Below are positions 10,301 through 22,600 of a stretch of DNA of 64,000 bases, piece by piece; the first letter of the stretch is position 1; every line of letters starts with the position of its first letter. This DNA comes from Nectonema munidae. Its lineage: Eukaryota; Nematomorpha; Nectonematoida; Nectonematidae. Under the pieces are notes generated by a model. It saw only the letters and a list, made by a program, of their open reading frames with translations, was not told the DNA's origin and ran no database searches. The position numbers and the translations under genes were made by a program. The stretch spans positions 271,001 to 335,000 of the forward strand of contig JAUIRK010000664.1 in the NCBI GenBank assembly GCA_030549495.1, given 5' to 3'.

Positions 10301-12789
10301 ATTTTATTTAAAAAAAGTTATATCATTTAAATATGGAAAAGGTCTAAATGGGTTCTTAGACCGAATGGCATAGCGAAAAAATAAAAAATTGGTGTGATAA
10401 TTTTTTTCAAAAGATAAAAATCTCAAATTTCTCAGAAACTTATTTTATTAAAAAAGTTGAAGCTTCTGTGATTTTTGAGAAAAAAATTTCAACACTTCAT
10501 CAATACAGATCGATTTTTTGATTCCATCAATGTTAAAAGCATGAAAAGTAACTTTAAATTAATCAAAGAAAAGAATACCAAAAATTAAAGGGACCGTTCT
10601 AAGTATTCTTAAGAAAACAATTCTTAAATGTCTTATACTAAAAATAGTACTTAAACTTAATAAAGTTTAACCTTATAATCATTTTGACAAATAAAAATAA
10701 TGTAGATTGTTTCATAGAAAGGGCAGAGTTGCCAAGTCTGAGGGAGGATTTGAAAGATGATGGAGTTGGAATCAAAAGCAGGAGTCAAAGTCATAAAAAA
10801 TGTGCATCTGCGATGAATTTAAATAGTGAGTTATCATTTTAGTTATATAAACTTTTTGATAATAAGAATCCAATGAAGGCGGCCTTTCATTGTTCCAATT
10901 TACAGCTTTTCAAAGCAGACCAGGATGCAAAGAATACTATTTTTATGAGTCAAAATGGAAAAAGGCAGATTTTTTAGACTCTGAAACCCTGTTAAAAAGT
11001 GTTGTTATGGATGAAGTATTTTGGAAGTGAAATCCTACTTTGACTGTATTTTTCAGAGGATACCTCCCACACTGCATCTCCATGCTGAAGTCCTGTCAAT
11101 CACTGACACAGAAGTTGAGTCGCATGGCAACCCAAGATTCCAATAATCTCTCCAAAAGTCAAATGTTCCAAGTTGTGGAGATGGCGCGAAAGATTGCACC
11201 GAGAGTGGATGAGGTGGTTAAAGCCATGTATCCCCCCTTTGATCCCAGACTTCTGGAAGCGAGGTAACATTCACACGTTTAGCATGGGCTCTCGATACAA
11301 AAAGCAAGGGAGTATGAACATTCGCCAATAAGGGCTTTTGCAACGTCATAAAATACTCTTAATTAGTTATTATATACATGCCAATCAATTATTACTTATG
11401 AAATATTTGTGTTCTAAAGTTAGGCAAACCTCGGGTATGCGAACAAGTGATGTGCCCGCCTAAAGAACGAAAGAAATAAGCAAGTTTTCACGTATTTAAA
11501 CAATTTCTTAGTCTCGGATCAATGTTCCGATACTTGAGGTTCAGTCAAAAGTCGGCCTTACTGGAAATCCAATAAAGTTAAAAATGTTCCAGAAATGAAT
11601 TTTAAATCACAAAACATATGCATCCATTTAAAATTAAAAAAATATATATTAACTAATACATTTGATGAATTTTAATATTCAATTTTGAATTGCTTAGATT
11701 AACTTCGCTATACTTCTCAACACGTCACTTGATCCTCGTCACAAAATCCGAATCATCACCCCAGATTCAGAATTGGATTGAAGAGATGCTCAACTCAATG
11801 CAAAAGGATCTTGAAGTAAGAAAACTGTTATACTATTTGCACTTATAAGCACACTTTATGTCAAGTTGAGAGCTTGAACCTAAACCTTTTACTCCAAAAA
11901 AGCTACGCAACATCTAACCAGTTTACCACCCTGAACTCCATTTGAGGTCTGACGAGGGCTGCCAGTGTTTTTCGAGATTTAATTTGCTAATCTTAAATGT
12001 CTAAAAAGGAGTTTAAAAAAATGATGGTCGAAATGTGGTTGTTTATCTCTTTTTTAGTATAAAAACTCATCTTTTCCTTTCAAAGTATTTTTGATATTTA
12101 TTATTTTTGTTAGAAATACTAAATTTCATTGCTGACCATTGTTCACGGTTTGATAACACTGATGTCACATTTTTGTAGTCAGGATTTATTTTTATGATTC
12201 CATATAAATTGAATATGGTGAATTCAAATCTTAATCTGTTATCTTTGATCATCTCTAGGGTTCATGCTATCTATTTTTCCTACCATTAGTTACTTTTACC
12301 GGAATAACTAAGTCACTTTCTTAAAAAGTCACACACATTTATTATTTGATCACGTAACAAAACTTGCAGTTGCGAGATTTTATCCGTATAAAAATCCATT
12401 GAATTTAGAGAGATAATGAAAATAAAAATTTAAGTAAATGAGACAAAAAAAATTAATTATCTTATGAGTTATCGTAAAATGGTACGGATAAAAAGTTTAA
12501 GTATCCTCTGAATTATATCAGATAAATTTATTGCCATATTGTTTGCCTGAAAAATCACTTAGTTTTACCGGATTGCTAGTTTTTCAAAAGAAAAATTTGT
12601 TCTTGAAAAACAGGGAAATAATTGATACTAAAATTTTTGTAGCTTGTAAGAACTTCTTCTCAAAATTTTGAAAAGAGCATTGGAATCAATGAAGACCGCG
12701 AAGAGAAATTCCAAAAAAGTCAAAACCTTCCTGAAGATGGAAACGCAGAAATCACGGAAAAAAAGATCAACATTTCTGTGCTAGCGTAA
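7234..12789 (+). CDS. TMEM98: Transmembrane protein 98 (five coding exons)
   Basis: Coding exons: 7234-7388, 9121-9228, 11057-11263, 11698-11815, 12643-12789; together 735 bases, 244 codons plus stop. Every junction has GT...AG and the phases fit. The protein starts MELIVLLAMVILVIVFLG, one N-terminal membrane helix (residues about 3-26), then runs as WVEDATGYLPHCISMLK, KIAPRVDEVVKAMYPP, DPRLLEAR and STRHLILVTKSE, all closely matching vertebrate TMEM98 (226 residues in human). TMEM98 is a single-pass membrane protein; in vertebrates it binds the membrane-bound transcription factor MYRF and inhibits its self-cleavage. Whether that holds here is inference. The start has G at -3 and +4. Intron 1 carries a Mutator-like element, intron 2 a small piggyBac MITE. 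EIF5 lies convergent downstream. Confidence 0.93.
7625..8147. mobile_element. Mutator-like nonautonomous element, 9-bp TSD
   Basis: GCCACAATG stands at 7616-7624 and again at 8148-8156, flanking a 523-bp element. The left end carries GGTCAAAACGTCCGAAA and the right end its inverse with one change; a second AAAACGTCCGAAA lies about 20 bp further in at each end. No coding frame inside. A 9-bp duplication fits Mutator-like elements; an 8-bp reading with hAT is less likely but possible. It lies in TMEM98 intron 1. Confidence 0.8.
8253..8357 (+). repeat. Unclassified dispersed repeat A, copy 1
   Basis: About 105 bp that resembles 18961-19060 along its length, sharing TGTGTGATG, TGAAGACA, the run up to GTCA-ACTCTTTATCG and AATAAGCTAC. 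Both copies lie in introns (TMEM98 here, EIF5 there). No ends, tail or class recognised. Confidence 0.6.
9121..9228 (+). CDS. TMEM98: TMEM98 coding exon 2
   Basis: Acceptor AAAATTAG; one base completes the TCA codon from exon 1. Encodes the acidic stretch ending KKWVEDA, matching ENEDWIEDA of the human protein. Donor GAC|GTATGA. Confidence 0.88.
9928..10001. mobile_element. Short piggyBac-type MITE
   Basis: 74 bp, TTAACCCATTTAAG at the left and CCGAAATGTGTTAA at the right, with the family word GCAAAGCAGA shared with 456-593. The right end has diverged. In TMEM98 intron 2. Confidence 0.6.
11057..11263 (+). CDS. TMEM98: TMEM98 coding exon 3
   Basis: Acceptor TTTTTCAG at 11056. Encodes the best-conserved part, from GYLPHCISMLK to DPRLLEA. 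Donor GAG|GTAACA. Confidence 0.93.
11698..11815 (+). CDS. TMEM98: TMEM98 coding exon 4
   Basis: Acceptor TGCTTAG; encodes RLTSLYFSTRHLILVTKSE, the counterpart of human TTALLLSVSHLVLVT. Ends in phase 0 at GAA|GTAAGA. Confidence 0.9.
12643..12789 (+). CDS. TMEM98: TMEM98 coding exon 5 with stop
   Basis: Acceptor TTTTTGTAG; 48 codons and TAA. Begins LVRTSSQ, then a polar, poorly conserved tail somewhat longer than in human. Confidence 0.85.
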   Translation, partial: LVRTSSQNFEKSIGINEDREEKFQKSQNLPEDGNAEITEKKINISVLA

Positions 12790-12883
12790 AAAGGCGAGTT
12801 ATGATTACGATATTTGACGAAAGAAAAATCCGCAACTTTTTTAAATACTTTTTTTTATATTTATCTATTGAATTTTTTTGGAT

Positions 12884-12889
12884 AATAAA
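12884..12889 (+). terminator. TMEM98 polyadenylation signal
   Basis: AATAAA 95 bp after the TMEM98 stop codon, followed by T-rich sequence. Confidence 0.6.
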
Positions 12890-13196
12890 TTTATATTTTT
12901 ATTTACTTCAATTAACTTTAATGTTTAGAGAACTATGATAATAAAATAAGTTTTAATCAGTCAGTCTATCGTTCTTAAAATTTTGTCTTCTTTATTGTTC
13001 AGCGGAAAAATACGAGTTCCTGGTTTCATGAATCACCTTATAATCTTCCTTTAAAATTAAAGGTTATGTATTTGTGGTTTTATTTTTTATATATTTGAAG
13101 TAAATAGTGCACTTGGTAATAAATTTTGAATCAAGAATTCCACGTTTTTGGTAAATTTTTCATATTACTTTTTTTAATTTTCCTTCAACGTCACAC

Positions 13197-13529
13197 AGGG
13201 CATGTGCGCACTATGGAGAACATAATTTTGGTAAATATTTAAACATATAAAACTATTTTTTTTAAATAAATACCTGATCAAAATTTGTTATACACTTAAA
13301 ACAATAAATATAATTTATAACGTTATTCTTCAAGAGTTAAAATACGCAAACTCAGCTACGAAAAAGTAAAAAACCACTCAGTCAAAACACTTTTAACGAA
13401 TCAACGATCGTGTAGTAGTATGAATCTATTTTAATTGGTCAAGTTTTTGGCATCAATCAGGCTCTTAAATAACTTTATCTTACCAGGCCACATTTGGCCA
13501 GCGAACCGTAGTTTGCCCACCTCTGGGAT
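13197..13529. mobile_element. Possible decayed hAT MITE
   Basis: The right end read inward is CAGAGGTGGGCAAACTACGG, close to a common hAT terminus, followed by TTCGCTGGCCAAATGTGG. The proposed left end, CAGGGCATGTGCGCACTATGG, matches loosely. No 8-bp duplication found, so the left limit is weak. Confidence 0.35.
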
Positions 13530-14638
13530 ATATGTTTATGATCAACAGGGCTTTGCTGACAAGTTGATTAAATGGAATGAAAACTAACCTAAAAATATGT
13601 ACATTTCGGTGTAAAGAATATTAATCAGGATACCAAGAAAGGCTCTCCAATAATGAATACGGAATACTTTAGATGATGTAGGCATAAAGATGCAGAAAAT
13701 GTTTCTCCGATAAGTTTTTTTAAATAGATCATAAAAATAGAATATATTTATTTTTCAGACGATGTATCAAAATTTGATCACATCCCTGGAACAAAAATGT
13801 TGAAAATTAAAACGAGATCCCGCAAAATAAAGATTACGAAGCCATCATGTGTCCCATCTCTTCACGTTTTGCGAGATATACCGTAACATGGCAAAAATAG
13901 ATTTTTTCGAATTTAGATTCTAAGATTCAGACTACTATTCGTATATTCGAAGGCATTTTTGAATTGTTTTTTCCAACTCATTTCATAATCTAGTCAGCCA
14001 TAAACAAGGATTAGCTTCTACGATGTCGTCTAATTCACTCATATTCAAGAGAAAAGAAGCCTGTGCTCATATTTCAGTGAAGAAAATATATCACAACGAT
14101 GTGAAAAAGTGCAAAAATTCATCCCAAAATGCAACTTCGAAATTATTTTTAGCAATAATATAAGTCAATATAATTTGTTTATTCAGATTCAGTGAGGCGA
14201 GAACAAGCACCACGAATATGTGAATGACATAACACAAAATATTTTTAAACCGTAATAAGCGCGGAAAAAAATTATATACATCATATAGGTCACACGTTCT
14301 CATTGTGTCGTTACGAGAATGTCCCAAAAAATTTAGAAGAAGATTCCAATAAAATATTTATCTTAGTCCATCCAAAAGACAAGAAAACTTGGAAATGCAA
14401 AAAATAGGTCCTTTGAGCCCTATAATCCCAAGTTGATGTTTAAAATCGGTTGTGACTAAAAAAAAAGGTGTTTTAGGGAGCACATATTCCAATTTAAGGT
14501 AGATCACGAAAAGTAAGCCCAAAGTTTACTCAAAAGTAAGCGATACGATAGTTAATAGGTTGATACATCGCACGTGAAAAATTTAATGATTCTTTGAAGA
14601 AATATTTTATTCTTGATTGATGTCTAAGAAGTAAAATA

Positions 14639-15900
14639 CAGTATACTCTCGTTTACTCCAAGTTCGATAAGTCGGAATTTCCGTTAAGTCTAAGTTTTTT
14701 TTATTCCCCTCCCTTGAGGCCTTTTTAATTATAATTTAAATACGATATCTCGAACTTAAAAACTCGAAACTTCATTTATCTCGAAGCGTTTCACAAGTTC
14801 CGTGCATGAAAAAATCTATCAGTATTCTCTCTATAAGTCGAAGTGTTATTTTAAAAAACATATTGAAATTATTGAAGCATGCGTTTTATGACACTATTGT
14901 TTTTCTGTATGTGCTAAAGTTAAGAAAAATCAATCATTTGAAGTAATAAGCTTTCCGTTTGACAGATTGTAATGAATGAGTTTTTTGAATGCCTCTTTTG
15001 TAGGCAAACACAGCAGTGTATACATCAAATACTGGGTGAAGCATAGATAGTTTCATGTAGCAATACTATCACTTGTGTATTTACTTTTGTCACAATTTTT
15101 TTGTCATACACATTTTGCTTCTTTTTCATTTTCTTGTATTACGTATTATGCCAAACATAAAACGCAAGCTAACTTCACATAAGATAGAGACCAAGTATTT
15201 GGCATTGTTAGAGGTTGAAAAAAAAATAAAATTCAAGACACAAATTGCAAAACAGTTTAGAATACCGTTCACCACATTGTCAACATGGATAAAAAAATCT
15301 GATGAAATAAATGAGGCCTATGAAAATAAAAATGCTCATTTGGTTTAAAAACACACGGGCACAAATGATTCCTGTTTCAGGCCCGATGCTACAAGAAAAA
15401 GCAGCAAAGTATGCATCAGACTTTCAGCACTCAAACTTTACTTGCAGTTAGTGTCGAAGACGAAAATGATGTTCAATTAGAAGAAGTTTGCAAAAGAACT
15501 ACTACGTTTGGGGTGGAAGTGGAGTCATTTGAAGATTATGTTATTGTCGATGAAAGAATGATAACCTGCGGGCCTATGACTGATGGAGAAATTGTTGCTG
15601 CTGTCAGCGACAAACGCAATCAAGGCCAAGAAAAAGATAGTGATGAAGAAAACGATGAGAACGAAAGCACTTCCACAGATTTACCCACACCAGTAGCTGT
15701 TTTAAGCATATGTGCAACTCCGCGTAAATTTATACAATCCCGAAGTGATGGTGAAGCGTTATTAGACAAACTCACACACATTGAAAATTTCATTGATGAA
15801 ATCAAATGTTCTGAACTCAAACAAACATGCATAAATGATTATTTTCACAAAATGAAAAATGATTGATATAATAAATAAACTTTTTTTTACCTTTTCTAAA
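14639..15900 (+). mobile_element. Tigger (pogo) element lacking its catalytic core
   Basis: A TA is followed by CAGTATACTCTCGTTTACTC, a typical Tigger end. The frame 15148-15348 gives the CENP-B-like helix-turn-helix (NIKRKLTSHKIETKYLALLE), and the next frame (about 15378-15440) carries GPMLQEKAAKYASDF, the start of the second DNA-binding domain. The sequence then jumps to the acidic C-terminal tail (15411-15866, MTDGEIVAAVSD, then Glu/Asp-rich), so the whole DDE domain is missing. No right inverted repeat found. It lies between the convergent TMEM98 and EIF5 genes. Confidence 0.8.
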
Positions 15901-16272
15901 GCAATAATCTTTTTACAGGTCACTTTTTAGTAAAATTATTTACACTTTCAATGAGGGATGGATCTAAGTTAAGATGGAGAAAATTCTCACGCTCTCTACA
16001 AAGTTTCATAAAAAATTCATTTGAAAGTGCGCTTGCTCAAGACACCAGAACTCTCAAGCGTTTATACATTTAAGAATAAAGGAGATTTGGCAATTGAGAC
16101 GAGTATATAATGTAATCTTTTTATTGTCTCCAGAGATCTTGCCAGATTACTGAGTAGATAGTTGACAAATGAGTTCAGTCTAATCTACAATGTCATAGGT
16201 ATCCTTCTTTCATACTTTATAATATAATGCCTTTACCCTTCTTTCAATTAAATATTAGAATTGATCCATGAC

Positions 16273-16278
16273 TTTATT
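16273..16278 (-). terminator. EIF5 polyadenylation signal
   Basis: AATAAA on the minus strand about 160 bases after the EIF5 stop codon. Confidence 0.6.
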
Positions 16279-16436
16279 TTTTAAAATCTTCCATCCGATT
16301 ATAATAATCATGTTATAAAGTATTTTAAAAATTGAAAACAAATGTTGTTTACTTTTTATCAGTAATTAAAAAGTAGTAACAAAAGGTACGAAAAAATAAC
16401 GAAATAAGGAGGAAGTGCTTGTAAAGGGAGTCAGTC

Positions 16437-16625
16437 TCATATGGCATCAATGTCAATGTCGTCATCTTCGTCATCATCGCTTTCACACTTGGAGTGATGA
16501 TTAGGTCCTGCTTTATCATACGCATATTTGGGCTTGAAACCTCTCTCAAATTTGTTCTCGCTGTTCTCATCGAAGCAAAACTCTTTCAAATCGGCTGCAA
16601 GCACACCAATCGCTTCATTTTGGGT
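16437..16625 (-). CDS. EIF5: EIF5 coding exon 10 with stop
   Basis: 62 codons then TGA. The last residues [13 protein letters not shown] are the hallmark eIF5 tail; the preceding part is not found in human. Confidence 0.95.
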   Translation of the reverse strand, partial: TQNEAIGVLAADLKEFCFDENSENKFERGFKPKYAYDKAGPNHHSKCESDDDEDDDIDIDAI

Positions 16626-19600
16626 CTACGAAAAAAATATATTGTAATTATGTGATTTGCAAAAAAGGAAACAAAAAGTTAAAAATTTTGAAGAAGCCTT
16701 TCAGACCGAGGTGTTTGAAAACGAATCATCACTTCATAATTTTTAAATGATTTAAATCAGACTATTTTATTTTATCGGACACTGGTATCCCACTCGCTCT
16801 GAAATGGATAATAATAATAATAATAATAATTAATAATATCATTACATTTATATAGGAAAAAGTTTTAAAATTTATAAGAATACGTTAAGGTTATCGAGTC
16901 AGGAATTTTATAACGGATTCCAGCTTTAAAAATCTCGACCCCGACTCCATATGTTTATCCTAATTTTGATTGGTGGGTAACATTCATAATAAGAAACACA
17001 GCATAAACAAAGTTATGACATTCATGATATTATATACGCGCATATACAACGTCAAGATATTTCTTAGACAAAAATTTAAACAAAACTGGTGGCCACGTTC
17101 AAAATTTTACGGACGAAATGTATCGGGTTCATACAAAGAAAATAAAAGATAAAATGCTATAATCTTTTGTATACAATCTTATATTTATTAAATACCTCAT
17201 TAGCTTGTTATAACCAATTTTAACAGGTTGGAAACGAGATACAACCCTTATAATTTTTCTCACTATCTTACGAGACCACGCGTATGAAAACTAGAGATGT
17301 AATTTTTTTAGTTATTTATTATCAAATTTTTTTTAGGTTGATTGAAAGTCTTATTTTTCTTTTTAGACAGAAATCCGATTAAATTTTTCTATAATTTGAT
17401 ATTTATTTATTTTGAAAAGTATTATAAATAATCTTTAATTTTAATGTGTAAATATTATTACATAAAAATATACATCTTTAATTTAGATCAGACATTTTGA
17501 CAAAAAAGTGGGCATTAATTCTAGATTCCAGCCATTTTAAAGAAAAAAATATAGTATATAGTGATTAATTCTAGGGACCTGTCCAATTAGGATAAAAATT
17601 TAACACAGATGTCAAAAAAGCAAGCATATACTTTGATTCTAAAAAAGAAGAACAAAATATTTTTATTATTTTGCTATATATAATTTTGCGCATTTAAATA
17701 TATCCTTTTTATATTCACAAACATTTTATCAAAAAATAAATTGTTATTCGATAAATCTCTAGCATAAAACGCGTCACAATTTTATTTATTATAATCAATT
17801 ATATGTTAATACACTATTCTTAGATATCCCGTGTATTTAATTGGTGTGTTCCATGCTATCTCTATAAGTGCTAATGTTAAAAAAAGAATCAGTAATTTTT
17901 TTTATCTAACACTGTTAAGAATAAGATATTTTTTGGCTTATGGATAGGGTTAGATGATAATGTCATTTTTAAATATTTTTTAAAAACTGAAACTTCTAAC
18001 TTTGTTGTTTTCAAGCATTACCTGCAATAAATTAAAAATTTATTTTAGTTTTTGAAAATTTATTTAAAAAATGACATATCTAGCCGTAATCATAAGCCAA
18101 AAAATATCTACTTCCTATTTGCAAATATATGCAGCTACAAATATCGTATAACTACTACACGAGAGCCCAAATCTATTTTTGAATAAAAACATGCAATCGT
18201 TTCAATTTTGTGCATGTTAAGTTTTTTGTTTAGCGTGATTATTACAGTGCACCGGCTTTTTATATACAATGATCAGGATTTGGATCGCCATTTCTAACAC
18301 CGAAATTCCCAAGTGTTAGATTAGTAATCAGTAAATCGTGTTCTAGTTACCTATTTCCAATTTTTTTTGAAAAAAACAAAACAAAATAGATTCTTAGATA
18401 CAATATATAATTACTCGAAAAATTATCTGCACATTATTTAACATTTGTTTCAAGTGTATAATAATTTTAAATACAAGTAAAACAAGAGACACTTTTTTGA
18501 CTCACTATCATCATCATCATCATCATCCATTCGCTCTAAGGAGCAGGTCTTTGTCCTGGCGAGCAAAGGTCTACCTTGAATTTGCAGCGACGTCTCCATC
18601 TTCCTTTCATTTCAGCATCTTCAATCTCCAGGTTCCTTTTTTCATGTCTTCTTTAACAGCATCTTCCCATCTTTTTTCGGTCTCCCTCTCCTCGCTTGTC
18701 CAGTCATGTTTTCATCCCATAGTCTCTTCGTTAGTCTTTGTGTATCCATTCTCTCTAAGTGTCCTAGCCAACGGAGTCTATGCTCTTTCAAATACTGCTC
18801 TATATCTTCCACCCCTGTCATTCTTCTAATCTCTTTGCTTCGCACTTTGTACAGTAGAGTTTTGCCACACATCATTCGTAACATCCTCATCTCAGCAGAC
18901 TGCATGCGTCTCACAAATATTACCAAAAATCAATAATCTATATCACAGATGGATATTTTAATATCTATGTGTGATGCATTTATGAAGACATCAATCTTGT
19001 TGAGATGCCCATACATTGGGGCAAAAATGTAACGTCATACTCTTTATCGTAATAAGCTACTGCTAAAACTTTTTTGTTAGATGGAGTATATAAAAATTGT
19101 TGATTATGAATCAGACAGACTAAAAGGGCTTTTCATTGGCTTACAAGAATAATTTGAGAGTTGAAAAAAGTGTGAACTCGTAATTAGATGAAAACCAGGA
19201 GCTCTTCATGAATATACGTAAAACAAGCGTAGAAAAATAAGGGAATAATAGAGGGAGATACGTTCTTCTCATTTTGCTTCACCGCATCAACACGTTGGAC
19301 GAATTTGGCATCGGGAGCTATACATTTTCTGTCATCCTCATCCTCTTCATCGTCTTCTTCTGCTTCGCGGAGCGCCGTCACAAAAGGCATCACTTTGTCC
19401 CGAAGTTCCTTCCAGTCATCGATGCTGACATTTTTCGAAGATTCCTAAAAGACAAAACACGAATTGATTGGTTGTTTACATGTGAATACAGTGTTTATGT
19501 ACATTTCATTGGTTGGAAAGCAGAAAAAATTTCCTTAAATTTTTGCTATCAATCTTGTTAAACTACAAATAACCTGCGATGAGTAAGTGTAGCGCTCTAG

Positions 19601-22600
19601 TCCTCTCAAAAGGTAAACTAAAGAGATCTAACATCATTGATCCAAAAAATGTTGTCAGACTGTGGAATTAGAGATATTCATAGTACACGTTCATCGAATG
19701 GTTCAAAGAATTCCAATACAATGGCTTTTTCACATGTTTTGCTTTTTAGCAGTTGGGTGATGATAGTGTAAATTTTATTAATTTGTATTTATTGTTTTAA
19801 GTGTATAACAATTTCTTGATCTCGTTGTTATTTTTCAAAGAATGGCAATAAACTAGAAACTATTTTTTCAAGATAGTTTTCTTAATAAATTTACTTTAAA
19901 AATTTGAATGATGTAATTAAGAAGTAAATTAATTTGAATTTTTTTTTCATTAATTTTATCCGGGGCAGAAAAAATAACCCTAACAAAAGTCTTTATTCTC
20001 ATAAGGTTCATATTCTAGCGAAGTTTCTTTAATGAAAGATCTCATTGCTCTAAATCCCTTTCAAGCGCCATTGAATGATTTAATTTACAAGTATAAGCAG
20101 CTTCTAATTGCTCGTAACCAGAAATATGCATCTTTTAAGTGCAACTCGCCAAATCTGCTCTATTAGAATTACAAATGCTTTATATTACAAATGATGCTTG
20201 GCTTGGAAGAAAAACATTGTTAATGTATCAATGCCGCTTATCCTGAACAAGTACTCAACAATCATCTATGGAAAACCTTTGTTGTGGATATGAATTCAGA
20301 TGAATCTTCAGATTTCAGAAATTCAGATGTTCTAGGTGGACCTCTGTATTTTCAAGAAGGCAAGAAAAGGAAATAGTACTTATAATGACTTTCTTGCGAT
20401 TGAGAGCTCGATCTCTGAATCATTTTCTGTTTTATTATATACTCTCATCGCACAAGTAAATGGAAAATATCACCAGATCAATTATTTTGATAAGATTCAT
20501 CAATTTACCCGATCTGGCTTCAAAGATATATATGTATATGAAGAAAGCGTTTCTTTGGTTGCTAAAGTAATTCCGGAAACTTGCATTGCAATTATCCTCA
20601 GAAACAATGATTCTATCTGTAGTATAATTTGCACCTAGAATAATACTTAAATGTAAATCCTTGATATACGTTTACATGCATATCACTTTATACTCCTAAG
20701 GCACACTTGTTATATATATATACAGTGAACTCACTTTAAACCGAACTTTTTTTTGAGTCCAAACATAAATCTCAACAAACTGTTATTAAATCGTTGAACA
20801 GAAACCAAATTTTCCAGAATACGGAAAACCGAACTTTTTTTTCAAAAAAAGTATCAAAAATTATATTATATTATATTATCCAGAATACCGAAAACCGAAC
20901 TTTTTTTTTCAAAAAAAGTATCAAAAATTATATTATATTATCCAGAATACCGAAAACCGAACTTTTTTCTTCAAAAAAAGTATTAAAAATTATATTATAT
21001 TTATATTATATTTAATTGCCTATATATTTAAGTTACGCTATGTTCTGTTGTAAATATAAATTTTTATATGATAATAGATGCAAAAAAAATTTTCGAAAAT
21101 TTTGGAGGCCTTATTCTTGAAGAAAGTGAAAATAGATACTCAATAAATTTATTTTCATTGATAAATAATGAAATTGTTATAAAATTAAGAACTTGCCAAT
21201 TTGTTTCATTTATTTTGTTTATTTCCTTTTTGCGTTTGTTTCGTTCCAGCTATTAATCTTATTCTTTTCCTAATATGGATCTTCTATAACCTTTATTTTT
21301 ATTGTTGAATAAAGCCTTATTCTCAAAGAAGGTACGTCATTTTTTATACTTATAACAGAAATAATTTATAATTAATGAAATAAAAGATAATTAATGAAAC
21401 CGAACATTTAGTTTTTAAACACTTTGAATTTTATAAAAACAATATACAGAAACACTGCAAACTAATTTAACTTTTTCAAAAGTCTTGAAATAGTCTTCGC
21501 AAAATTATGGATGAAACTAAAACACAATAATTTTTCTAAAAAGGATTTCTTATCATGGAAAAAACAAATTGTTTCCAATTTAAATCACTTATCTAAGCCT
21601 TGAGTCTATATATGACGTTTGAAAAATTAAAACAAAAAAAAGATCTGAACTGTTCTTTAACGATTTTTTAAATGACATTAGCATTTTTTATTTACTTCAG
21701 CAAGTAATGTTTTCGATGTTGAGCAAATGTTTTTTGTAGTTTAATTGATAGGGTTACAACAATGTTTTAGATGAAATTATTGATTAACCTTTTCTTTCGT
21801 TCAGTATTTTTTATGTAAAACAATACACATTTATAAATTATTTTTATAATTTCAAACTTTTTTTCTAAAAAAGTGTTTATTCATAGAATTTATATTAAAA
21901 ATTTTCTTTTTCTAGAAAATTAAAATAAATTATAAACATGTCAAAACGGAAAAGATTAGAACTTGATTTAAAAAAGAAGGTGAGAATGATTGAAGAAATT
22001 GAAAATGGCATGTCAAGAGCCAGTGCTTCGTCAAAATATGGAATTGGAAAGTCAACCGTGTGTGAAATTTTGAAGTTTAAAGAAACATGGAAATCAAAAG
22101 TAGAAGAAGCACCATCAGGAAGCAAGTTTAGAGTAGTTAAAAGCAAGTTTTCAGATATTAATGAGCTGATGATTGTATGGTTCAGAACAGCTAGAGAAAA
22201 GAATATTCCCATTAGTGGCAATTTGATTAAAGAAAAAGCACAGCAGTTTGCCTTACATTTAAACTTGCCCAGCTTTTCTGCTACTGAAGGCTGGCTAAGG
22301 TTTTGGCGATCTAATAAAAAAGCATGGATGACAAGCAAATTGTTTGAAGATTACTTGTATATTTTAAATCCGCAAATGCCAAAAAAGAAACATTCTGCTT
22401 TTTTTAGACAACGCATCCTCTCATCTCAAAATAGAACGTAAAACTTGTTTTTTACCAGCAAAAACAACTTCAATGCTACAACCGCTGGATCAAGGCATTA
22501 TAAAAGCATTTATAAATCGTTATAGAACAAAAATGTTCAGAAGTGTTCTTGCTAAAATAGAATGTGCAGAATCTGCTCTTGATTTGAAAAATCAAATCTC

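Noticed and set aside
18497-18829. A plus-strand protein with a His run
   Set aside because: It is the complement of the RTE fragment and its (GAT)n tail.
20794-21015. A 73-codon repetitive protein
   Set aside because: The frame is produced by the three tandem DNA units in the Tigger left end.
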